Source of the DNA: Dermanyssus gallinae
Taxonomy: Eukaryota > Arthropoda > Arachnida > Mesostigmata > Dermanyssidae
DNA length: 64,000 bases
Assembly: GCA_003439945.1 (NCBI GenBank)
Contig: QVRM01000429.1
Span: forward strand, 372,001 to 436,000
Reading direction: 5' to 3'
Shown here: positions 39,023-50,955 of the stretch, piece by piece
Layout of the letters: every line of letters starts with the position of its first letter
How positions within the stretch are numbered: the first letter of the stretch is position 1
Position numbers and translations under genes: made by a program
Notes under the pieces: model-generated
Told to the model about the DNA's origin: nothing
Seen by the model: the letters and a program-made list of their open reading frames with translations, nothing else
The model's database searches: none

Positions 39023-42000
39023 ATAGTCCACGGTTTATTTACTCTATATAACCTACTCATATAATACTTTTATTTAGGAATTATATATGCATGTGAATGT
39101 TTAAATCCACGACGCCGATGGTTCACTCCTCATCTATCACTCGTGTCCGAGTGGGAGTCTTGCCCGACCCCCGACGCGAAGACCCGGGTCCATCCAGTCT
39201 TTCATAGTTCCGAGCACTGAAATCGCGTTACCTCTCTGAATCTCTAGGGAAAGCCTTTGGTAGAAGAAAGTGCCCGATCTCTTGTCCATCGTAGCCTGCT
39301 GTAAAGCGTCGCCAATCTGGGAAATTAGCGTTGTTGTGAGGGGCCCAGGGCCACCCAGCGTCTCGAATGCGAAGGGTGAAAAGTGGTACGCCCGGCCTAA
39401 GTTCGCATACTTTCTGGTCTTCGATGTCTCGGCGCGGTTAGCGGCAGTTCCTGGGCGAGAAGCACCGGGACCGATAAGGGAGGGGGTCAGAGAGTCGGTC
39501 ACCGTCGCATCCCACACCAGGAAACGACCCTTGTAGGAAGGTATCAAAGTCAAACCGTCGGGCCGCTTGCCATCGTCTCTAGAAAGACCAGGCGGTTCCA
39601 GGACGCAAGGGATTCCGGCCTTTCGCAACGACCTTGCAAGAATCTCATTCAGAGCGGTGTGACGTGGGCGCCGGCCCGCCGAGTGAGCGCGAGACAGGCC
39701 GTGTCTGGCCAGGCGTCCGACAGGCTTGCCACAAGTGCATCTGTGTGGCTCTACCAAATCAGCTCCCAGTCTCAGGCCAACGCAGATCCGGGTGGATTGG
39801 TCGTCAAGGCGGGTACCCAATGAGTCAGCGGGGAGTGCGTGTAGCCAGTCGCTCGCTCCTGGGCGAGCGACGGCAAGAAGGCGCGCCCTATCCTGGTCGT
39901 CACCGCATTCTTCAAGCAACTCAGTAAGCGAAGATTCGTGTACCTTCTCGGCCCAGGCCCTCTTGCAGGCAAGTCTATTCATATAAGGCGGTGAAGCTTG
40001 GAGTCCAGCCGCTATAGCGTCGCGAGTTGCCTCAAACAATGCCCAAGCCCCGGCGGGAGCAGGCGTTGGACATGACCTGACGTAGCGTGCATCGAAGCGG
40101 CCACGGCAGGGCCTGCCAAGGAGCGGGCCGAGGGAAGGCCAAGACCGCCCATGGAGGTGGGGAGAGCCGCCTGGCGCACCTCTCGTGGTCGTAAGTTCAG
40201 ACCCAAAACCGTCTCGAGGGCCACCACCACCTGGTCGTCGAATGGTTGGAGAAGCTGGTTGAATGTACCCGAACAGTCCATGGATCGTATGATATGTACG
40301 ATGGGACACGCGGAGAACGACGAGCGGAGTAGGTAAAGCCCTTAGTGGGCTCCGACCAGAGGCAGACGTTCTTGCATCGCCCACAATCTGTCTATCATAG
40401 GGTCGAGTAAACTCGACCTACAATATATATATATATATATATATTGCATTGTTTCCAAATTAGACAAGGTAAATGCCGGAGTGAACTAAACATCAGCCAT
40501 GACATGAAAAAACATACACGGGCATTAGCCTTAAAAACAAATGTATATATACATATACAGCGTCATCCGTATCAAAATGTACTTCTCTCGAGGTTTGATT
40601 GAACTCGGCAAGAAAATAATTTTTCCCTATGGAGGGAGGAGGCGGAAACGTTTTGTTTAGGAGTGAGGATGAAAGTTATAAGAGTCGTTATTCTACCCTA
40701 TTTTTTTCTACATAATTGTACAAAATCTACGTTTGCGGGAGAACCAGTCAACGCATGAAGCAACCGATCATACTAGTGTGTTCTGCATAATCTGAATGAC
40801 ATCTAACGCAAGCTGGCAAAAGGCGAATAGGTGGAATAAAAAAAGTCATAAAAAGTCGATTTGTTGTTATAACTTACGTTGAAGCTTTCACGTACAAAAC
40901 CGTAAAATTTTGCCATTACGCTCAAAAGACGAACACTCTTTGCAAATTTAATGCCCGTCATTATCGTACCAAAGTGATGGTGCTGCGTTACGTAGTTGCT
41001 GAGTAACTATGCTTTTTCGACAGCCATATCGAGAGCAAAGGCATGCATACTTTCTAGCATCTTGACCTGCTTTAGCACAGAAACCACTTGTGCACGTTCA
41101 GAAACACACCAGCATTTGTTTATTATAAGAAGTGCTCAAAGTTCCTTCTTGCACTCGTGTAAATATGTTAGGCATTGCCCTAACGGCGTCAGCAGCGTTG
41201 AATATACGGTCGACCAGATCTTCACGCGATTCAACGGGGGTTGAACGTAGACAACCTGCTGCCTTGGGTAAGAGGCATAATGAGGAACTCTGTTTCCTTC
41301 AAATAGCCCCACAAAAAAATGTCGAGGCTTGCTAAATCGAGGGATCGAGGTGGCCAAGCTATAGACCCGCCTCGGCCGATCTACTGATTCTCGAATGTCT
41401 CGCTTAAGTATTCTCGAACCGTAGCAGTGCGGCGGCGCACCGTCATGCTGGAACCACATTCTCAGACGAACGCTTTCTGGGACGCTTTCCAACAACTGGG
41501 GTAACGTATGAATCAAAAACGCGCGATAGGCAGCTGCATCTAATATGGCGGGAAGTATTTGGGGACCTATAAGGTAGTCGTCCACCATGCCCGCCCAGAC
41601 ATTCACCGAGAAGCGATCCTGGCGGTTATGCCCGCGAGTCATATTCGGGTTTTCGTAGGCCCACCAATGAGTGTTGTGTGCATTAAACACACCATTTTGG
41701 CTAAACGAAGCCTCATCCGTAAACAGAACAAGTGCAGGGAACCTGTCCAGTATTTCCACTTTCTCCAAAAACTGTCGACAGTATTCAGTACGAAGCTGAT
41801 AGTCACTGGGTCGCAGAGTTTGAATTCGCTGGTACCGGTATGGACGCAGTCCTTCATCGGCCAGTGTCCTTCGAATAACTTCGAACCAAAGCCGCGCGAA
41901 CTTCCAATAAAAACTCGTGCGAACTGCGAATAACTTAGAATCAAAGCCCGCGCGAACTTCCAATAGAAACTCGTGCGAACTGCGAATAACTTCGAATCAA

Positions 42001-45000
42001 AGCCCGCGCGAGCTGCGAATCAAAACCCGCGCAAAAGCTGCTCAGCGTTAACAAATGCTGGTGTGTTTCTTCCCGCCAGATTAGATGCAGATGCGTTTTT
42101 GATCCATACGTTACCCCAGTTGTTGAAACGCGTCCTGGAAAGCGTTCGCCTGAGAATGCCGCCACACAACTCTGCTACGGTTTGAGAATACCTAAACGAG
42201 ACATTCGAGAATCAGTGGATTGACCGAGGCGGGTCTATAGCTTGGCCACCTCGATCTTCCGATTTAACAAGCCTCGATTTTTTTTGTGGGGATACCTAAA
42301 GAGTGTTGTCTACGAAACCCCCGTTAAATCGCGTGAAGATCTGGTCGACCGTTTATTCAACGCCGCTGACGCCGTTAGGGCAATGCCTAACATATTTACA
42401 CGAGTACAAGAGAGCCTGTGCAATCGCTACAGAACGTGTTTAGTTGAGCACTTCTTATAATAAACAAATGCGGGTGTGTTTCTGAACATGCGCAAGTGGT
42501 TTCTGTGCTAAAGCAGGTCAAGATGTTAGGAAATTTCTTGACTTGGGCGACGGACGACTCGGGACATAGCTGTAGTCGGCTTAGCTCCCTTACCTGGAGA
42601 GAGATCTGCTTTGCCGCTGAACATTCAGGGTTCCACTACGGCCTGGCGGGTGAAGGTCGTTTCGGGACTACACAGCTCCTTAGCGTGTCGCTCAGGAATT
42701 CATAGTACGACTTCACGTCTGGGCTTTCGTTGTATGGGTAAATAATCAAGGCAGTCTCTTGGAGCTTGAGGATGTCGAGCTTCCTACTTTCTGTTTAAGT
42801 TTTCTGAGGGGGAGGATTGTCGTGGGGGTTGACAGTGACTTCAATCTTTACGGGTACGTGTTATTTTATTAGTCTGCCCTCTTTGAGCGAATTTTCGGGC
42901 CCGACGTACCGCACACCGTCCTTAGCAACGTTTGTGGCGAATATGTCTATTACGGATGATCCCATAGGGCCAACGAAGGTTGGGATTTGTGGGTTCGTCA
43001 CAGTCCATACTTACCCAAACTTACCCAAAATATCCGTAAACGCAGTTGTCCGACTGTGATCGGGTAAGTCAAGTCTGACATTCAAATCTTCTGCTAGTAT
43101 GACCGGCTTTCTGCTGCGCACAAATCGACAGCATCGTGTCAGCTTCTCAGTTAGCATGACAGTACCTTCTGCTCTGAAAGGTCGCACATACATTGCTATA
43201 ATGGTGACTATTTCTCCCTCGATAACAACACAGTTATCTTCGACAAGAACTGGTCTCTCATTGTTTCTAGACGGTGATTATAAAACACCGCAACGCCACC
43301 GCTAGCGTGTCCGGTTGCGCTGATTCGAGAAGCAGGGCAACATACAGCGTCGAAACTTGGCAGTGTGAGAGGTGAGGTAGACCACGTCTCTGTCAATATG
43401 AGAACATCGTAGCAACGTAGCAACAGTGATGACGAGATGTTCTCACAGTTCCACTGTATTACAGTTAGTGTCTGCGGTGTTTTCGGGGGGGACCTTTTCG
43501 TCTGGGGGGAGAAGTCCAGCACATCCCTTGAAGTGCCGCTGCTATTAGGTCGCTGAGAAGTGTTGTCGGAGAAGGTACAAAATCCCGATTCGGACTCCTG
43601 CGGTTACCTCCGTTTTGCGGTCTCACTGCGGTTACCTCCGTTTTGCGGGTGCACTGTGTTGATAACATTGATGTTCCATTCCTGATGACGATTAAGTAGA
43701 ACGTCGTTCGCGTCTTTGCATTCTTTATGGAATTCCGGGACCGTGACTACTGACATTGAGCAATCAGGTCTCTTAGTCTTCAATAACGACGCAAATTTCG
43801 CTCCACTTGCTAAGAATTTATCTTTTTCGAATCCCATGCACTCCTCGTAACCAGCATGTAGGATCACATTGATGGGCTGTGTATGTTCGTTGATAAACTT
43901 CTCGGCCTCCAAGAGAGTTTGATCTGAGAACACTTTCGAGGATGGTCGAAAACACAGCGAGCTTTTCTTTGGCATGTAGGCGAGGACTCGCTTTCTAAGC
44001 TGCCGAAGTACTCTTTCCCCAAAAATAAGAACTGTTCTCTCTGGTGTTTTCTGCTGCGCTTCTGTCACGTGTTCTATTTGACAGGTTTCAATCGGATTTG
44101 TCAGTACTTGTGTGGATGCAGACTTCACTTTGATGAGTTCTTTTTCCAAGTACCTGACACGACTTACGGGATAAGTTATATTGCTCATTATCTCGCTATC
44201 GACGTCTTGCTTGTCCAGCAACGCCATCATCTGATTCGAGTTCATGTTTGTCGCGGGCAGAGAACACAGTCGGCAGCTCCATGTCGCACCTGCTGCGGCT
44301 GAAGGTTCGTTCTCATCCTTGGTTCTGCACCCGGCATGGAAAAGTCTTTTGCATTTATGGCACCTTAAGCTTATTCCACCTAGTGGTGCTGTACAGCGAT
44401 CACATGATTCTTTGCAATCCACATCCATTGTGTTCATAGGTTTCGTGTTTACAAACTCTCGCGGCTCGTCGGAGCTATCGTCACTATGTTGGGAAGCGCG
44501 GCGCTTTCGTCGATTTAGGCTGGGAGAGTGCGAACAGGCTTCTGAGACTAGGATAGCCTGGTTTGGCAGCCTAGCGGAGGGACGAATGGGAGCGATGTCG
44601 GCAGATACACTAGAAGACTCTCTATCACTTACAGGCATCGACAGCGCCGGTATGTTGCTTTGAGAGCAAGAGTTCGTAGATTGTCCTTATGTACATGTTA
44701 CGCTGACCGATATCGCATGGCTGATACAGTATTCGTGCAATATAGTACTTCACTCCGTAAAACTGTTCACTTTTGCCGTTCCGATATGTTTACTGACTAA
44801 CCCAGGTCGGTTGAGCACAGTTCACCATCACATCACTTTCGTTTAACTCCGGATCTAGATGGATTTTTACGAAGCGCACAATTTTGCGGCCGAACAGCTT
44901 GGCGATCAGCTGAGTACTGGAGATTGACCCACAGTTCATCACAACACCAGCAATGACTGACTCGAGCTGGAAGAGGACAAACAGAACGAATCGTCATTTG

Positions 45001-47230
45001 GTCACCAGGTTTGCCGTGCACGGCTTCCACCATTTGACGTGCATGACGCAAGGTTATCACGAACCTGAATAAACCTGTGTCTGCAAATACTGTCGACGTG
45101 TGTGGTAGATATCATGTGGGAAATTGTAATCAAATTAGATCATTGACCCAACTCACAGAATTGAACGTTTTATCATCCTGACAATGTAAGCATATGAACA
45201 TATGTATTTTATAAAAAGAAATCTAAATGTTCATATGTGTATACACACCAAATGTCAGCTTTTTTTGTCAGCGGGAGTAACTATGACTCTCTTACCGGCC
45301 TTAGTCCGCTAGTGCGTGACTGCCACGCGCTGCGGGACCTTCACTGGCCCACATGTAAGTTAGTCAGACGGTGTAAACTCCCTATAGTAATTCTCCCCAG
45401 TGCCATCTTTTGTTGGCGGGGAGGCAGGGCATACGATATCGATTGGGTGTCAACGAACTCATATTGTCATCCTGTCGTGGCCTATTCGAGGGTTGTTAAG
45501 GCTATTTCGTAATACGGGGAAAGTGTTCTGCGCACGGTCCCCGGGCTACACGGTTAATGGCCCGGGAATTTAGCAACCTGGGAGTACCGTGTGGCACGCC
45601 TGCTGCCTTGGCTTCATAGGCACAAAGAAAGCGAGATCACCACATGAATGCAGAACGCCGGTCGGGAGGACCGATTGGCTCCTCAGCTTAAGCAGTGAAG
45701 CCCCCCTGCCCTGGAGTGGTCCTAAGTGCCCCTTATGGGGTGCGAAGTATATTCTGGGGTGTAACGCGGAATCGCGGGGTTACGAAGTCTGACGGGTACG
45801 GTGTAGTAGTGTGGTACCCCCATGTGGAACCCCGATAGGGGGAAAGGGTGGGGCATTAGACATAACTATGTATAATGACACGATAAAGTGTGAAATAAAT
45901 TGAATTGAAGATGCTAGGAAGTATGCATGCCTTTGTTTTCGATATGGCTGTCGAAATAGCTTAGTTACTCCGCAACTACGTAATGCAGCACCATCACTTT
46001 GGTACGAAAATCACGGGCATTAAATTTGCTATTGTCAAAGAGTGTTCGTCTTTTAAGCGTAATGGCAAAATTTTACGATTTTGCAGGTGAAAGCTTCAAC
46101 GTAAATTATACCAACAAATCGACTTTTTATGACTTTCTTCATTCCACCTATTCGCCTTTTGCTAGCTCGCGTTAGATGTCATCCAGATTATGCTGAAACA
46201 TTTTTTCCGCCGAACCCACTAGTATGATCGGTTGCTTCATGCGTTGGCTGGTTCTCCAGCAAACGTAGATTTTGTACAACTATGTAGAAGAAAATAAGGC
46301 AGAATAACGACTTTTATAAATTTCATCCTCACTCCTAAACAAAACGTTTCCGCGTCCTCCCTCCTTAGGGAAAAATTATTTTGTTGCCGAGTTCTATCAA
46401 ACTTTGAAAGAAGTACATTTTGATACGAATGACCCTGTATATATATATATATATATATACATACATACATTACTTAGTCACATTTCATCTGTCTACGTTT
46501 GCCACATTCTGTAGTTTGTCATGCTACCTTTCTGGAATGACATACCTACTCTTTTGGATGGTTCCATTCTGAATGCGCTTTTGCCGCATTGAGTTGACCT
46601 TAAAAGGTTTGTGTGTGTGTCCAACCATGTACCATTGGAATTGGTAGTATTAGTGTACCACTTACCAATTCAATAGACAATATACGTATTTTGGATTGCC
46701 CATAGTGCAGTGAGGCGCACTTCGATTGCGAAATATCTGCGACGCAGATACGTTAGCTGATTATGCTCACCTAAACCGAATTAGTTATCGAGGTCGCTTG
46801 TAAAACTGCTCGTCTATTTGCCTTTGCTGTTTGCCTCTTCAACAATGCCACAAGTTTATCTGCCTCTGGCCTGCATTAAGCCCCGTTTTTGTATTCAATT
46901 CGTTTGGCCGGCCCGACTTTGTGGTTCACGTTTGGTTGAAATGTCCACCTACCGTGCGCTGGTATGAACTTTATTACATGGCCTAAATAAAACTTCTCCG
47001 GCCGACCGTAAATACCTGATTGTGCTAACCTCTCACCCGGGCTATCAAATGTATATCGAAAGATATTCTTTCGATAGGAAACGTTTCATTTTGTCTAGCC
47101 TTCTGTGACATAAATGGGCCAGTCGTTGCATGCCATCATTTTTTTTCTAACAGCTGGTTTTGTGCATCTCTCTTGCAAACACCTTTAGTAGCTTTTCCAT
47201 GGCCACCAAAAAGCTAATAGACAATAATGC

Positions 47231-47276
<46 letters not shown>

Positions 47277-50200
47277 GATTTATTAATCATTTACAGTACG
47301 TTTGCACACTCGGCAGGGCTTGCCTTATATATATATATATATATATATATCTTATGCGCTTAACATGTGTACCTAAATACACATGTCACCCCTCATGCGC
47401 AATTAGAGCCGCAGTATAAGCGGACATGTTAATATTTTCAGGGCTTCCCCAACAGTCTTAATGGAAGCAAGGTCACAGGCTCTCAGCAATATGGTTAATT
47501 CTTTATTCTCAGTGAGCATCGCTTAAAAACTTCAAACAAACACTAGGATTGAGCTATATCAACGCTAGGCCCATTAGCATAGCTAATCTTTCGTAATATG
47601 TGTCCCACATACATATTGTAATATACGAAAAATAAATACGATATAAGGAAAACAAAAATATATGTATATATATGGAGTTTGAAGTGTTTATTTAACGGAC
47701 GCTGCAATGTGTTACATACATTGCAACGCATATGTTAGTGTCCGAATAATTCGTCAGAATAAAACTGTGGTAGCCATGTACGTTTATCGTTTTAACGTTT
47801 AATGTCTTTTTTTCCGAACTTAGGGTGAAAAGCATGTTTTTGTTGAAGCAGTAGCTCTCTCACTAATGTCGCACCGATCTCTATGACTTAAAGGTCTGTT
47901 TGTCCTGCGCTGGAGAAACTCAGCCGGGATAGAGTAAGCAATGTGCGGATAAATACCGCCCGTTGTTTAGCTTCCGTCTTGACGCTGCAACCATCCCCGG
48001 CAGCTGAGGAGCCGGACCTTGGCGAAGAAGCTCGACGTACCTCGATGCTCGACTACCTCAAAAGGCTCTCGAAGGATCGCGACTTCGATGTGAAGCGTAC
48101 CGCCAGCAAGAAACTCGCCGGTAAGTGGTTGGCTTTCGTTAAACAACTATGTTGTGTGCCCTCCTAGGATTTACGCGCCTGTCGTCCTTAACGCTAGTAT
48201 CACGTTGTATTTCCAGAGCTATATAAAACATAATACGTAAAACTACTAGAGGCACCTATAAGCTCAGTGTACGACAAAGCTCGTAGCGAATTCAAGTGCG
48301 AACGCTGGATAGAAGTGATTTTACAATTCAGCCCGCCGTGCACTTAAAACGGCTTTAGTAAGGTTATTCAGCTTACTACTACGGAAAAAAGTTACGTTAC
48401 TCTTCTGTTTGTTCCAAACATTTCGAAAGTATGACACTGTTAACGTTACTTCAGCATTAGCTATCTCGGAGAAAGTCGGTCTGAAAACATCTAATTTTCT
48501 TGTTATCATTTCCCGGCAGATGGTAGTTGTGAACAACCGTGTGTCTCCACCAATTGGTAAATACGTTGTATTCACTAATTACATACAACAATGTTTCTGT
48601 TGCTGCACAGACGGTAGTATAGCCCTGAGAGTCTTAAAAGAGCTTCCGCTTGGCGTGTGTGTGCGTATGTCGTGCTGACTGCGAAAACGTGCAAACTCTT
48701 GTGCTAGAATCACCTACCTTTGCCACGCTTTACTGTAGAACAACAAACCTGCCTATTTTCGGAACCACTATTACTCTGTCTGCGAAGTAGAGGATGTAGA
48801 CGCGTCAAGTTAATGAGTTGTTTAGTTTTATATGTGCAAGCGACGGCAGAGTCGCGCTGCCGTCGTAGAGTAAAGTCGACAGAACGAATCCGCGAGCGCG
48901 GGCAAGTAGTTGTGAAACTTTTCGAATAGGAACTGCTGTGTTCTACCTGCCTGTTCTACGACGAACAGTTAGTTAGGCGCCGTCAAGTCAAGGCCGAGCG
49001 CGCCGCCAATCTCTGGCCTCAGAACACACAGAGCGCGCAACGTCGGTCCCCTCAGAGATCGTTAGATGAGAAACGCTTCGCTTCGCTTTACGTCACTATT
49101 GCCGCCGTCCACACAGCTTACGCTCGCCGAGATTTGGTTATGAGATGTGCCGCGATCACTTCGCAGTAAAGCGTGAAACGTGCTGCTGCTGCTATTGCGT
49201 TTGACGCTGCTGTGTACGGACGGAAATTTTATTTTGCGGACTATGTGGGTGGGCAATGCTGCTATTCGTCTGTGAGACGCAAATATGTGCAGCAAAGTTG
49301 GTCCTTCGACCAGAACACTTATAGCTGGATTGCTTTGAAATTTGAAAATAATCTATTTAGGAATTTGTAGTATTTTTTGTCATCGCTGAATGTACGCGCT
49401 TGTAGTTGTGCTGTTGTTGGCGACGGGTTTGACAACAATTGATTGCGGTGGAGAAGTGGCTATACAATCTACGGCGTCCCGCAACTCCGGTTTTTGTAAT
49501 TTTTCTGTTAATTACAGTATTTGTGATTGAAACTTCGTTGGACTCACTGGTAAGAAAACGTGTTAATCGATGCGGTTCGTGAAAGAGAGATAGCTGCTAC
49601 CCGAGGCGACTCTCGAAATATCTCCCCTTTTAATATAACGACGAATGTGCTGTCTTCTAATGACTGGACGCTTGAATAGTGCAACACAAACTTATTGCAT
49701 CAGCTTGAAATGTGTGATTTACATAAATATTTGTTCAATTTTAAACTAAGCCGTTAAAGAAGTCAGCGTTACATCCGCCCAACTGTTGTGGCCTGCACGG
49801 AACGCTGTAATGACTTGTTTGCATGGCAAATGGGCTCATAGTAACCCAACTTGCTGCAACACATTTCACGAATTAAGAATGGACCGCTGCGACTTACAGG
49901 TACACTGTAGAGTTGCACACGTATACGACTCAGACTCTGTCATCACCGATTTGTCTAAAAATGTATTATGTGTATATTTGTATACAAATATATCTATATG
50001 TAGTGTGCTGTCTAGGTATGCAAATCAACTGATATATGACCATCAATAGATCCTTGCCTAAACAGGCTGAACGGTTCCTGGCAAAGCTGTATGTTGTTGT
50101 CAAGCACAGACGGTAAACCACAGATAGAGAGATACATGGACAGAGAAAGATAGAGTGTGTGTGTGTGTGTGAAAGATGGAGAGAGAGAGGGCGCAAGACA

Positions 50201-50906
50201 GAGAGAGATATTAGATCAATTGGTGTATGTGGCAACACATTGGAGAAAAAACGATACTGCTGAGACAGCTGAATTGACCTCGGTACAGCTACCGGCGGCA
50301 GTACACCACGCCTGCAAGCAATAGGGGACTTATGCACCATGGTTACAAAGTAGTGGCACTCACAGGGTCGCATGTAGTCGTAATAGGCAGGAGGCCAAAT
50401 CGAGACCTCACGACTAAGGCCCCAGTTGAAGGGGGGAGCCGACTCGCGGTTCATCAGACCGTGACGCCGCTCTAGGCGGCCGGATTCAATGTAGAGATAC
50501 TCATAGAGCAGAAATAGTTATCGGACTTCCAGTCCCTCTTAATAACTAATTATCGGTAGAACAGATGTTGTAGTCTACTAGTTAGACTCATTTCTATAGA
50601 CTGCTGTGGGTGCCCACCGTGAGATGCAACAGTTAATTAGGAACGTTTGAAAGAAAGATCTGGTTCTTACTGGTAAAGGATGCATAGACAGGTCGACAGC
50701 AACCATAAAGGTCAAAGACCAAGGAACGAAAGATGATTGGGTGATATTGTTTTGCACAAAACCAATACAATACAAACAATAACTTTCATTTGCAACAACT
50801 GCGATGAAAGGTCACTCTTAGACCGAAGCAACATCTACCCATCTGCCCACATTCTCCGCCCATAAGCCCTACCTCTCTACCACCCATAATATCGTATTGC
50901 TTTATC

Positions 50907-50955
<49 letters not shown>

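Larger units (their letters stand above)
42533..45907. mobile_element. CR1-like LINE insertion with inverted 5' segment (twin-priming structure)
   Basis: Flanked by AAGATGTTAGGAA (42520-42532) and AAGATGCTAGGAA (45908-45920), a 13-bp target duplication with one mismatch. The uninterrupted site is seen in the opposite arm of the host element at about 41045-41070. The left part (42533 to about 45100) carries linker, endonuclease and ORF1 in minus orientation. The right part (about 45240-45907) is in plus orientation and ends in AATAAATTGAATTG, a LINE-type 3' tail. The RT is missing. An inverted 5' part followed by a plus-strand 3' end inside one duplication is the signature of twin priming. Confidence 0.75.
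40558..46437. mobile_element. Foldback Tc1/mariner-type element (family B) with nested LINE
   Basis: Ends CAGCGTCATCCGTATCAAAA and its near-inverse TTTTGATACGAATGACCCTG, both flanked by TA. Without the LINE at 42533-45907 it is about 2.5 kb. The left arm (40558 to about 41545) and the right arm (about 42085-42532 plus 45921-46437) are inverted copies that both contain the C-terminal half of the transposase, so the element is nearly palindromic. The centre carries the rest of the transposase and a 55-bp tandem repeat (41872-42037). It is related to 17777-18949. Confidence 0.82.
38500..47893. other. Intron 9
   Basis: 9394 nt, filled mainly by an R4-like LINE between (TA)n tracts (39026-40422) and the 5.9-kb composite transposon 40558-46437. 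46460-47893 has (TA)n tracts at 47238-47271 and 47326-47350 and the small hairpin at 47363-47386, with no gene. Confidence 0.7.
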
